Shown here one piece after another: positions 12,001-19,800 of a stretch of DNA of 64,000 nucleotides. How positions within the stretch are numbered: the stretch's first letter is position 1; every line of letters begins with the position of its first letter. Both the position numbers and the translations under genes were made by a program. Origin of the DNA: an uncultured Clostridia bacterium (GTDB taxonomy: Bacteria; Bacillota; Clostridia; Christensenellales; UBA1242); the NCBI GenBank assembly GCA_934754495.1, contig CAKVHW010000002.1, positions 124,001 to 188,000 of the forward strand, written 5' to 3'. The notes beneath the pieces are model-generated. The model worked only from the letters and a program-made list of their open reading frames with translations. It was not told the DNA's origin and did not search any database.

Positions 12001-13378
12001 GCCTTGTTCCACTTTTAACTTTTGTAATTCCAGGCACAACCCTTTCACCATTTTGGTCGTATATTGCAAAACCACCAAGAGTTGCATTTGTTCCAGTTGA
12101 AATATCCCAAACATTTACATAGGCATATTGATTGGATATAAATCCGCCAACATTGCAAAGTTTTACATAGAATGCTGTGCCTGCCATGTTTTGATAGTTG
12201 TTAAACACGTAAATTGAATCTTGCTTGCTAATGTTTGTAATATCAGTGTTTGTATTAATTACAACATCTGTAGGAAATGTGCTAATTGTGACTTTTACGC
12301 AAACTGTAATTCCACTAAAGAATTCTTCATATCCTAAATAATTTATGTTGAAATAATATAAATCTGAATTATCTACACCATTACCATTGGTAATTGAAAA
12401 ACCAGAATTGATTGCACTTGTAATAACAGTGTTTTTACCATTGCTTGATTTTAGTGAGAATGAATATTCTTGGTTAACATTGTAGTTGCCATTGTATTCT
12501 CTAATCAAATAAATACTTCTAGCATCTCTTATTTGGTCGCCAGCAGATTGGTCTGCCAAATAAAGTTGATAATCAATACCACTTTCCAAACTTTTATCTA
12601 TAGGTTTAATTTCCGAAAGTTTTCCGCCTTCCATTTGGCTATCTTCGTAGGTTGATGTATAACCTAGCATAACTTCGCTAGCACTAATAGGTTTTAACAC
12701 ATGCACTCTTACATTTTTTGAAATACTCGTCCCTTTTAAAGTTGCTACAAGTGTAAAGTCGCTTTCATAAGAATTACTTACTGTAATGTTGTTTCCTTCA
12801 ATCAAAACACTGCTAGATGCAATTTCTCTTCCGCCATTGGTTGCTTTAAGTTCTACATCTTTTTCAGTAGCATATGCGGGCTCAAATGTAAGTAGTGCCT
12901 TACTTAATCCAGCCGAAACTTTTGTAATATCAGTAGTTTGACCTTGCACAAGTGGAATTGTTGTGGAAGCAAAGTTTAAAGCAGTAGCAGGTGCATAACT
13001 TTTAATCTTAATGTCTTTTCTTAAGTTACCTTCAGCACTAGACACTGTGATATAAGTTTCACCTGTTCCTTTAATTAAAAACTCTTGAGTAGTCTTTAAG
13101 CCTTCTACAGTCTTCTCACCAGCAGAAATAAGGTTTTTATCTTGAATGGTGTACACAACATCGGTACTAACCCCCTTACCTGCTCCAAGCACACTTGCAG
13201 AAATAGATATGCTTAGGTCTTCTCCAGCATATCTATAACTTCGCTCTAGGGCATTTTCAAATCCGCCATCGTCAAGTTCTAGGCTCATTCCTTTGTATGG
13301 ATTACCACAAGCCATAAAAGATATTACGCTTGCCATAACCATAATTACTAAAACCAAAATTTTCTTAAAGTTTTTCAT
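1..13378 (-). CDS. Giant Ig-like/GLUG-repeat surface lipoprotein, 3' end beyond the window
   Basis: The frame opens at the ATG at 13378 and stays open to the left edge, giving at least 4,459 residues. The N-terminus has Lys residues, a hydrophobic core and a Cys at residue 24 preceded by F-M-A, a slightly degenerate lipobox, so membrane anchoring by lipid is likely. Residues up to about 1170 look like Ig-type beta domains. A first GLUG array (pattern GG-[IVL]-[VAI]-G about every 30-60 residues) runs from about 1180 to 1720. A Big_2-like segment (SSSDENVMTVSG, near 2125) lies in the linker that follows. A second GLUG block starts near 2900 (DHPEPI) and a third near 3420 (TNPMLID). The left edge is inside another block. 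It is paralogous to the upstream giant gene and probably anchors an extended fibre or adhesin. No enzyme motif was seen. An AAGGA-type ribosome site lies just upstream of the ATG. The function is inferred from architecture only. Confidence 0.85.
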   Translation of the reverse strand, partial: MKNFKKILVLVIMVMASVISFMACGNPYKGMSLELDDGGFENALERSYRYAGEDLSISISASVLGAGKGVSTDVVYTIQDKNLISAGEKTVEGLKTTQEFLIKGTGETYITVSSAEGNLRKDIKIKSYAPATALNFASTTIPLVQGQTTDITKVSAGLSKALLTFEPAYATEKDVELKATNGGREIASSSVLIEGNNITVSNSYESDFTLVATLKGTSISKNVRVHVLKPISASEVMLGYTSTYEDSQMEGGKLSEIKPIDKSLESGIDYQLYLADQSAGDQIRDARSIYLIREYNGNYNVNQEYSFSLKSSNGKNTVITSAINSGFSITNGNGVDNSDLYYFNINYLGYEEFFSGITVCVKVTISTFPTDVVINTNTDITNISKQDSIYVFNNYQNMAGTAFYVKLCNVGGFISNQYAYVNVWDISTGTNATLGGFAIYDQNGERVVPGITKVKSGTRLSIRYDSSVITTVNDNYVLYAISAIDSNITTLKTNNEGAYEYNHIKLVKDYTLSGLTDVTLELNSGTEKVKLPIDTATANLPYEIFDVEVGGLVSVSLVTDQADPDDNGYFIASKTGELGQSYYTVVAPNGQTAVRNIFVTKAVSEATVFELKVGGYVITPNGTIGINMDISKSYNVSLLIDGVEYKTLPPKYKITLEHKSGTACTYEGWQKIKSLKTPTIDTADQFVFTMTYTTKVDGKETEVPVVFTLNVQVVKPIKAITPSNSRVNLLSDDIKNIDVVEVDKNNYLDISGMSSKTISYVLNPTDASINTIKTENGTYLLDLNTATFTFEYGTDYPTISSIGEPYSEHDGYYAGSYVSYNGNRYVYDWARDEWYLLSDSGATTLVDEVDIIRALVESEFTFRYYMPATPGTGDSAVNITFNWRATAQNNKIVLDVKNVVSSNIGANGESFVLRLAYMQEYIASPKTYYIRRNATTLDWELTETDEDNAPAISYIAGAFKITQDCFITVGDTLVAIEIAGIRNEVEYNGVTGSFEYTKYAIRVGASTIFNISKPVKTNSITVVGANKSTENNGYEVALNGNQIHNGDMFGYSYLASNTSNKPLEKSGLIITSFRTGIEGLQETILSQNIYISCLDYDINDKLVGVKSNALWEIATGLSFYIDFETQRIDFTIKDVTKFTDYLRRGEYVKTLYITSLDTVMDDAKTTVAFTIKLRTGTNTNPYEIYDATTLQNVNLALDENTYYVVKNDISLQGVSTWVPIGTSSSNSFRAHIITDNNKKFNVFGFNGTLSPIGSGEYEGQMFPYLGVFGYIGTKAQIENLTFKNNRLNIVLDNNYQMGELYIGTIAGYIATGARLNNIKVVDSETVNYNNYGGLKNIAAENFTRGITLTNVDNVVSLNIYVGGVAGFMGTSMSGVTVYQTINIADTYDSHIMYVGGAFGKLEAGAVVSGEFATILKTTNKVTQSSLGGVAGWSKGSISNSTVVTYIYSNGGYNLGGVFGRFEDDYTKYYATDALKNDKSLGAYINNVEVTPMIFGAGKAQYVGGVVGTMQGIYSQISGSGAVQEIFVSDTEKHYIANVKVKFTDRGCENSIFNSSVVGYNFVGGMIGRLQEGVIGISYSSVFSYVNREINMGYSESSDASGYYYGDIIANASLTGSAVYVGGLIGGHDDITASGYIRQIYEKNEIYVSSVYYDANIRVLGGAKVGGVIGNFIGRDYKITDTTLTGRIYYTQNYSYEGLEKPVTSYVGNFIGSISNIILTNNDKYYDNNHKLITKFTSVDAKLFNIVNSYSLIKAKDLSATDELAYINNFVGDGATYASINTDGTISSIALDYLTITIKYVGEKQFDVSYETLDNNSGKQRITATIKNDIYIVPLGGIPTDGVNSTKGTRHADGVWQVNIPTSNVTPGSLTSVYEEVFQIKASVRLNAVWALNSFYMGFKTNMFVDAGLSTNYTFNETDLVKSVGAVDEAGNFVNTIDTTVKGIKYSFNYFNNFGFDNFIQPNYGSSGTIKFAQGENNAFLGAEGEGWTLQEGEMFGSNAPCTNNLHMTKYTKTYIYEGVESGVLNNTDDKLDTFTKYQNRELLDGNAIALKKDKMVEGKPNLVVSVAPDDIIVEVSNEYVANSSEKTIAILKVSDEVVRLKSLVNITPIPAMASDEVIYSSSDENVMTVSGNDLVLKDEGVATLTIISALNSRIQKQITIIVVYIDRNNLNWSLSNANGTGEYTEKDANGNLIIDIIANDGLTLTTLFEGKGTLTYGMEYIVDLTSVNTVDTTKKEAFLKNFTIGGKKLDQNKIQTVLAGGEISEDNRYDTIECSGLQHAVFCNVLGSIKVTQKLYFVYTVGGVEYKCYIFSKDATGKPQDSKDLKFNFNEGVFDISGSEELSFVVVNKSNFVVALNCDSNSFDVGFTAILGEQKVLINNIILGEEIILRDYSLGQLIVRLEAVDYDDANKLKVFKFSAYVDDEGQKAVNSDLNYTLQFFAKSGSTVYDNLTHDVHISISQQQVESLNITHYTNMLYTENTIPTNGVDSYKYSSNIIIPGYTSLLQVDFYPSFGFFDYVEVTTSSPLLNINQVVEALNMEGKSVDYSWYEVYTEHVVRLANGIRISNKYSTRDYSETLSAQLGYNGSLFIAMFADQALADKNVQITITGYKEGVQESLFTTTVSLGVEARPNININANANEVVFGGMIDLDIKVEYTTESFSASLKSTTSDAELIGSLADIVYSSSKNSYVLAVKDTRYTYINYSQYMYQDLVLKVTVSKVINGVLVTAEKSVNIRLVPFIIDSITVNLEGATQDNRNYIVSYYQAYNMVIKLNTTYSQGYYSYLLSTDPTNSLNVQIANLEAYIAKNVKNYSMFGQGVEGNIKKLLTPNNSSYSGEIAVTYDDTYNTTSVRFISVNVSDFIWAEVGINYTSAGIDLVNVNLLPEYIFTYNFAVAIDTSSADDHPEPITSVNDLRNMKEGVSYILLKDLLLANWTPIDGNFKVFDGNGYVITILSFANITSSGEVTNVGIFKSISEGSIVKNLTIEVMPIANINFVEQDYESDEYSNKVNAQISEVISKSKPNEIFSNGLTVDISDLTNVNFGLLAGENRGTITNVNVIDNAIDLRTERDTLVRNISDSKRIDINYGDNFNTAINLLTKDPTDNAKKSVAEKKINIITKKENETTSKNDNIAVLVGSNEGFITNSSVERININSQEYVGGLVGYNAKNAKISSSYFREGDIIHNVPVREGAGVGGFVARNAGIIAYSYVYGADANIASGSGYSVSGLHAGGKAVTTSGFAGGFVYENTGTITNSYSNIWVKGAGAGFAYKNETETSVIEYCYSLSSMRINDSTTYPFTNKNMASTGVLNKGAVKDCFYLYNSSYVNMSNDAGVSLEADDFSDYNAFVAYAFNADYNLNNEILDAVWYIPSVTKQNSSIKSGVQANPKTAPQLVSANLKTLSVRYLIQDQTEQYAFTYNYATPIGTVTNPMLIDSSETFNKSVLTNKTVGETRNFRIINDISYNIGDEISNTNNAIFKGKLDGNGMTLNNLRLSSTDVNTGDSVTKLGLFATIAGRKVEGVQEYAVVKNLNMNISQIDGINVNIVGVLAGEISDARIYNIVVEGKDIVVQGLNAVGGVAGIVYGDTDLVNLSSSVSVSANYFANYNPFDYTTSYTQQQGSFDSFVRKNTLYDVETNNISSVSYAGGIAGICNIIKRDPTSVSDIKLSSLYNNLYRARRLYLSGTPTISGEVVGGIFGYLAENANMSDCEITVSSGMHLKSTRIAGGLVGHNLGEIKRSTIENDNQAVLDALINKNIKAYDNATSDITLGVEDMYGADSTEYRAMFAGGLVGFMQEGKLLNSYNRVTVSSKNSLYAGGIIGLSLGGTLLDSVYTTASVYSYVSYGGVFGYVTDKLGTYFFTSNLEDASPISLTNVVAGNIWKFSHLNISRKNELSPNAKDAAIGMLAGRVASDDSVDIFNREKASNLANRVNYEMVYYKQTYSYKALTGQSAMTIIQEIGNKPLNTSWFVKPTLNADGTSTNDGAYNGRYTYLDVYTNKIEATSATPVGFGAINSSKNNATKFFVHSGTGLASGLYRSTNVEGNDESSKIYLFSRMSQYGSLRSLQEIIERRNSSNAADDFYAKIGYKDNKEKTITSGLEENIYGFTKIENNTTYYYAQAGLGVSVVNIYENWEDLVWKGIRVNDDGTLIDSDCVFPALKNSLDTWTDVYVYSERDLMDLTTKNTSNFILMNDIYLSTNVGNFCSIDKPFKGTIRSAKVGDIDGGNVVQYNYKFTIFNLDYQADSATLNTNMALGGLVCASDGASFENFNIHVVRLGVRDDKSLTASSKTTAMGVLVGRANGLTTIKNVQILGFSEKAPAKANVTKTNWTNTKLGEKDKTKLDLTYAWSANQYKKADGKSFFENADKKPATITGANFEFMGGYIGVASNVDATISDGSVYKLTGEVRIINDSNYPDEKSAMVQAVGGGIIITNDSHNEYISKCQVKNLTFNNKYYGTRIGT
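600..4690 (-). repeat. GLUG repeat arrays of the truncated giant lipoprotein (second and later blocks)
   Basis: In translation this stretch gives many copies of a GLUG-like unit, for example AGGLVGHNLGEI, AGGLVGFMQEGK, AGGIIGLSLGG, VGGVAGIVYGD and VGGLVGYNAKNA. Each is followed by a short Asn/Ser-rich strand such as NSY or NSYS. Entry points resemble one another: a Pro-containing turn, then a DL or ETF helix, then a 'D-hydrophobic' strand and a DGNG turn. GLUG units (Pfam GLUG motif) are known from large secreted bacterial proteins and predict a solenoid-like beta fold. The repeats are degenerate in DNA and protein, so they are ancient rather than recent copies. Confidence 0.75.
8200..9850 (-). 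repeat. First GLUG repeat array of the truncated giant lipoprotein
   Basis: The block begins with a TNPYEIYDATTLQ entry motif near residue 1180, followed by a 'YYVVKNDISL' strand. It then carries repeats such as IGTIAGYIATG, VGGVAGFMGTS, VGGAFGKLEAG, LGGVAGWSKGS, LGGVFGRFEDD, VGGVVGTMQG, VGGMIGRLQEG, VGGLIGGHDD and VGGVIGNFIG. The equivalent block in the neighbouring giant protein starts at almost the same residue, about 1170. Confidence 0.75.
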
Positions 13379-13467
13379 TTTCCACTTTTCCTTGTGTAGT
13401 AGTCAAAACAAAGTTGTAAATTTATTAAAATTAGCCCCTTTACAAGGCCTAAAAATTAATATAATTT

Positions 13468-13496
13468 ATTATATAAATTATACCCATTTTCGTCAA
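13468..13496 (-). promoter_or_regulatory. Housekeeping-type promoter of the second giant lipoprotein gene
   Basis: On the minus strand TTGACG (13496-13491) and TATAAT (13473-13468) are separated by exactly 17 bases, close to the vegetative sigma consensus. Transcription would begin about 80-85 bases before the ATG at 13378. A 5' leader of that size is long enough to hold regulatory structure, but I see no known riboswitch in it. Confidence 0.65.
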
Positions 13497-13604
13497 ACAA
13501 ATTTATATAAATAAAATATATTATATTATATAAATACAATTATGCCCTTATTTTACCTATATATTTAAACAAACACCACCATTTTATTAGCCACCCAAAA
13601 CCGA

Positions 13605-13664
13605 ATATGGTCAATTTGCACAAAGTTAATCACATTACCCAATTTTTGTGCATTTTGACCATAT
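13605..13664. repeat. Long inverted repeat between the giant genes
   Basis: Two 20-base arms (13605-13624 and 13645-13664) match at 18 of 20 positions when one is reverse-complemented; the only mismatches are a central AA/TT pair. The loop is 20 bases. No strong T-run follows on either strand, so it does not look like a standard terminator. It lies about 110 bases upstream of the promoter of the second giant gene and could be an operator pair, an RNA stem or a mobile-element remnant. Confidence 0.6.
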
Positions 13665-13706
13665 TTTTAAGGGTTTGATTTTATTTCCTTTCTCTTTTAA
13701 AACCAT
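13635..13706 (-). CDS. Possible 23-residue peptide (weak)
   Basis: A minus-strand ATG at 13706 is preceded by a very purine-rich sequence (GGGGTGGGGAAATA) that could act as a ribosome site. It opens 23 codons ending in TAA at 13635. The last third of the ORF is encoded by one arm of the inverted repeat. The peptide is basic (many Lys) with one Trp and one Cys. No clear promoter was seen between the preceding terminator and this ORF, so it may be chance. Confidence 0.2.
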   Translation of the reverse strand: MVLKEKGNKIKPLKIWSKCTKIG

Positions 13707-13773
13707 TATTTCCCCACCCCAATTCACAACTTTCTCAAAGCCCATTACTAAAATCTAAAATTTCTAATCCAAC

Positions 13774-13806
13774 AAAAAAAGAAGACCTTTTCGGTCTTCT
13801 TTTTTT
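13774..13806 (-). terminator. Intrinsic terminator of the 6,479-residue gene
   Basis: The stem GAAGACC/GGTCTTC (13781-13787 with 13793-13799) is extended by an A-run pairing with a T-run. On the minus strand it is followed by seven T. The stop codon of the giant gene lies at its upstream edge, so the terminator begins immediately after the coding region. Confidence 0.85.
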
Positions 13807-16800
13807 ATTTCACCCTATCCTCATCATGAATATAGATATAATAGTTTCTACTAAACATACTACAATCAAATCGCCAATCATGAGAAAAGAAGCCAGCATC
13901 AGTAACACTTTTTATATCAGTCCATGTCTTTTTTGCCAACAGAGTTTTTGTACCAGGCTTACTGGTATCAATAGTTAAACCACCAAGTTTATCAAATTCA
14001 ATATATGATACCTTACCACCCTTTGGAATCGAAACTATAATATTCATTGTCTCAAATGTTAGTTCAGCTGTTAAACCCACTTTATAATCACTTAGTAATG
14101 AAGGAAGATATACTTCACCAGCCTTACCAGTATAGGTAATCGCACAACTAGAAATGTTTACATTTTTTAATTCCGCATTAGAAAAATCAACATTTTTAAT
14201 CTCATCATCTAACTTGCTTCCAGTTATCAAACCAACATTAACATTATAAAATGAATAAATACATTCCGAATAAGAACTTGATGGTCTAATTTTGCTTTTA
14301 GTCCAACCATTCCAAAAATCTAATTTTGTAACATAATTAGATTCTATTTTAAATGGTGAATTTCCAGTCAAGGTATAATCTCGCCACTTATCAGTGTCCA
14401 AATCCGGACTTACATATCCACTAGCATTAATTGTCCCAGAATATGTTAACTTACCTTCGTATGTTACCTGGTTATTGCTACCAACAACACCGCCAACAAT
14501 ATAGTTCTTAGTCTTAGCACTTAATGTTATATTACCTTTTGATGTCCAGTCTTTAGTCATTGTTGGTGATCCGCTCCAATAGCTTGCACCACCCGCAACG
14601 CCACCGACTATAACTAATTGAGTACTAATGTCATCACTATCTGCTTTTGATGTGCTCGCAATAGTAATTGAACCAGAATTTGTCGCACTACCTTGCACAT
14701 TTCCATAAATTTCGGCAAATACACCGCCAACATAAACTGAATTATAAGATATATATCCATAATTAGAAGAATATTTGTTGTAAGCCGTTGATGTAATATT
14801 TACATTAGATGTTATGTCCCCTTTAAAGCAAGTATCCGAGAATTTACTTCCACCTGCAACAGCCAACACACCACCTATATGTCCAGCAGCAGCATTAATT
14901 GATCCTGCAACATTAATATTGCCATTTACTTTTATGGAGTTCCTATGAGAGCAACCACCAAACACACCTGATACATTTTCTGAACTAACCTGAGAAAAGT
15001 TCAACCCAGTAACACTTATATCTTTTGTAATTGTAGTATTGTCAAACCCTGCCAAAACACCTGCGACCATACTAGAATAACTATAATAAGTTGTATCTTT
15101 ACCATCTATATTTAGCCCATTAACCGTGATTTTAGAATCTAGTGTCTTGTTGTACAAATCACCAATAACACCCGAAATCATGTTTACATGGCCATACAAA
15201 CTAATTGACAGATTTGTAATTTCTATATCGCCATTTATTGTGCCGGAGTTTTTATAAACAAGCCCACCACAATCTTGGGTTTTTAGGATTTTAGAGTTAG
15301 AAATTATAGTTGACACGCCATCAGATGTTGTTATTGTCCCTTCATTTTTATAAACACCAACAGAGTATGCATTTGTGTCTATTGAGCCATCAGAAATCTT
15401 AGAAGACACAGCCACACTAGATGCACTAAAGTCTTTAATTGTTCCTTTGTTTGTATCTATTGACGCTGTACCATTAATACTTATTTCCTTTAATGAAAAT
15501 TGAGAAATTTCACCATTATTGGTTGAAATAATTGAACTATTAAATGTTACACCTTGTATACTACCAGTAACTTTTCCATAATTACTCACATTCAAAGTAA
15601 ATGGTTTATTAATAGTCTTTTTCTCTTCAATATCAAAATTTACTGTTTGAATATTGCTTGCATTAAATTTAGTCCCTTCTCCAATTGGAGTAACAGCACC
15701 ATACATATCATCGTATGCATTAAATGCATAAATCATATTTTTAAGTTCGGCAACAGTTTGAATATCAACTTCTTTTTGTCCAAATGGGTCTGTAGGAATT
15801 TGAATACCATTTCTAATATAAGGATAACCTTCATTAATATGGAAGTTGCCGTTTTTAACAACCCAAATAGATTTGTTTGTAGACTCTACAGTATCTGCAT
15901 TAGTATAGTTGTAAGATGATTCTTTCATTACAAATTCTGAAATTTCACCATCACTACATGTTGCAATTTTACTACCACTGCTACCAGCAGATATGGCTTT
16001 TACACCGCCACCTACATATGTCTTGCCAAATCTGCCACCAGCAAGGCAGTTTCTAATAGTGCCTTGGTTTGAATAACACAATGCACCAAATTCAACATTA
16101 GAATTAATAGTTCCATTGAATTTACTTGTTGTATAACTTTCGGCAATTGTACCATAGTTATAGAGTACAAAGTTTGAGAATTTATCATCCTTTAATACTG
16201 ATGAAACCTCTTCTTTGCCATCTTGATTAACAGCTGCTGCTTTTACAAACACCATCATTGTACCAGATTTGTATATTTCACCATAGTTTGATGAAATTAC
16301 AGAAATTTCCGACTGTCCAACATTTAATACATATTTATCATTATTTGTTAGACCAGATACAAATGCAATGTTATATAGCATACCATTGTTTTCATTCATA
16401 AAGAATGTATACGCACTTACTGCACCTTCCACTTTCTCAAATTCAGTTTTGCGTAATACAAATAATATATTACTAATTATACCATCGTTTTTATTAAACA
16501 AATTCAATCCTGTTGTTACTTTTGTTCTTTTAATAACAACCTTAAAGTCACCATTTGTTTTATTTGATGTTAATATAGCACCACTGCCAACATTTAAACC
16601 TTCAGCAATTGTGGTAAAACTATCACCAGTAAACACGTTGTAAGTATTTGCAGCAACATTAGCCACCAAAGTTGTAGGATTATTAGGATTATTTTTATTA
16701 CCAGCATTATTGAAAGTTGTATAAGTGCTTATCATTTCATAGAACTTATCATATGATTCAAATGAACTAGTAAACATTGCCAAGTAATGTTTAGAACCTT

Positions 16801-19800
16801 TACTGTCAGCATTATTAAGTAAACTTACTCCATTACTATCAGTTATATTAAAGTCTTGTAACAAACCATAACTAACATGATTATTTACAAGGTTTTTATT
16901 TTTCCCATCACTTGCAGTTGCTGGGTCAAACTCGCTAACAAAATAATAATTTTGAGAGCCTTCCACAACCTTTAAGCCTTTTGTAATTGCCGAATAAGAT
17001 GCTTGATTTTTCTTGTTCTCAACATTTGTTATTTTCGTTTCAACACCAGCTATATTTTTAACCACAAACTCCATTTTGTCACTATAAGCATAGAAACGTG
17101 TATAATCCATTACCCCATTAAGACTAATACTAGCCGTTGTGTATCCAATTATACCACCAAGTTTAATTTTATTACTTTGAGCTTCTTTACCAGTACTATC
17201 TTTTGCTTGCTCATCGTACAAAATATCACCATAATTAGCCACGTTTTTAAATGCAACTGTTTTAGTCGCCTGTCCAATAATACCGCCAACATATGTATAT
17301 GTTTTTAGTATCGCAAAGTTATTAGAAGCACCACCATTAAGGTTTACTAAATCAATATTTGCCATATTGTATGATTCTTCAATATTGATTGCATTCTTAT
17401 TGTTGCTACCTACAATTCCACCAATAGCAAGCGAATTAGCAGTTGCGGTGGTTTCATTTGCCTCAACAATAATATTAATTTTGGCAGTATTTCCTGTTTT
17501 TTGGATAGAACTATCGCATAATCCCGCAATTCCACCAATAGCAATTCCTTTTCTAGAATTAACCTCAGTTGCCGGAATGCCATTACCAGCATCAGCAACA
17601 CCAATAAATGTGTAGTTAATTTCACTATACACTTTTGTTCCATCATCGTAATAGCCAGTCTCAACACCATTAATTACATCGCCAGATGAATATCCTGCAA
17701 TTAATCCAATGTATTCTTTGTCAGTATTAGAAATAGCTCTTATAGTTACATTACATCCTAGCGCATCTACATCTGAATATCCTACACCACTACTAGAACC
17801 AACTATTGCACCAATACCTACAATTTTAGCATTTTTAGTTACTCCAGTTGCATTAATTATACTTACACCGCTAATTCTAATTTTATTAAACTTAGAATTA
17901 GCGAATGATGAACCATCAATAGCAACCCTACCAAACACACCACCAATATAAATATTGGAACTTGAAGCACCTTTTGTCACTGTAGCAGTAATATTTTCGT
18001 CTGTTGCAGTAAGTGCTCCAATTACACTTCCTTGTGAGGTTCCTGCAAATCCACCAAGGGAAATAGTGCCTTTATTAGATGTTATTTTATAATCAACACT
18101 GCCAATTTTATAAGTTATACCATCAATATTAGAATACAACAAATTACCAATGATACCACCCGCATTAGCAATTGTATCTTTATTGCTTACAATAGTACTT
18201 CCGCCATTAACTTGCAATTTGCAATTTATAAACGAACTACGATATGCTCTACCAATAATATGACCATATGTAGATACATTTAATGTGTCAGTATCATAAG
18301 AAATAAGTTGTATTGTATCAGGAATATTTATAATAATTTCACAATTTGTAAAGTTACAACCACTTGTGTTGTTGGCAAATAGTCCCAAATAACCTTCGCT
18401 ATGCGATGTACCAATGCCACTTTTTCCACCTGCCAATCCAACACGTTTTGTAGCATTAATATTAAATTTAACATTTGTAAAGTTACAACCGCTTAGAATG
18501 TTGTACATGCCGTTGTAATTAGAACTATCACTAGCTGCAAGAAGTGTAACATTAACCGAAACAACACTATTAGCAAAGAATACACAACTTGAAAGATTTA
18601 TGTCTGTATTTTCAATTGTGACTTTATATGGAATTTCAGTAAATGAAATTTCCACACTCCTATCAAAAAATCTACCAGAATTGCCACCGCCATTTTTTGT
18701 CAATGTTATGTCTGCCAACTCTACATATAAAGGAGAAGAAGGAACCTCATTGCCTGTTGCAACATCAATAAATTTATAATTTTTGTTAATTTTATATATT
18801 TTATCTTTATAACCAAAAGTTAAAGCTGTTTTTAAATCATCATCATTGTTGATTTCAATAACATTTGATGTGGTGTTGTAGCCATATCTTGGTAAATACA
18901 ATTTTGTATTTACGTACCAAATTGTAGAAGCCTTAGGATTACTTATTGTAAATACCTTATTTAGCATATCAGCCTCAGTATACTCACTAATGTCTACAAT
19001 AAAGCCCCAGTTTGTCATAAACTCGTTTTTAAAGTTTCCAAGATCAGTACCACTTGGATTACTAATTAAATAATCGCCAGTAATATAAGAAATGTAATAT
19101 TGTTTACCAATACGATATGGTGAAGTATATTCTTCTGTATATCTAGTAATTGTATCATTCGTAGTTTCAGAAATTGATCTACAATACAAAGACAATGCAT
19201 TATTGCTAATTTTACTTGTATAGTTTTCATTATCTAGACTTCCAGTATGACTAACACCACCATAAGTAGAACTAATTACATTAAAGAAGTTGTTTGTATA
19301 GATTGTTGCATAACGTTCTTCTCTAGTTCCGGATATATTTTCTCTATAACCAGTTGTATAAGTGCTTACTAAATAATCAGATGCACCAATGTAAGAAGAA
19401 CTTGGGTTTATATTATTTGCAGGAGTTTCTTCAACTGCCGAGCCGTCACTCAATGTGGCACAACTTACTCTACCAATTAAAGAACCTAAATATCTAAACC
19501 TAGCACTTTCGGTTGTTGGTGAATAAGTATATGCTCCTGTTATGTTTCCAACCTCAAACATTGAGTTTTCACTACGTGTACTTCCAGCAAAATTTAAGAA
19601 TTTGTTAATATCGTTTACATAGGTTACAACATTGTTGCTCCAAACATTCGAACTAACAACATTTATTAAATACAAATCTCTTTCTGCCCCACTCTTTCTG
19701 CCGTACATTTTATAACCAATTGCACCACCAATCATTGTACTAGCATCAACATCACCAATTGTGTAGTCGTATGCCATATATAGCATGCCAACCGCTTGAC

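Larger units (their letters stand above)
13379..13804. other. Spacer between the two giant genes
   Basis: This 426-base AT-rich spacer holds, in minus-strand order: the terminator of the 6,479-residue gene, a purine-rich stretch with a possible 23-codon ORF (13706-13635), a long inverted repeat (13605-13664), an AT-rich stretch, and a promoter at 13468-13496 for the second giant gene. No RNA gene was recognised. The presence of both a terminator and a promoter argues that the two giant genes are transcribed separately. Confidence 0.7.

Noticed and set aside
13468..13500. Sigma-B promoter (GGGTAT) before the giant genes
   Set aside because: GGGTAT occurs in both promoter regions, but no GTTTAA-like -35 lies at the required distance; the vegetative boxes fit better.
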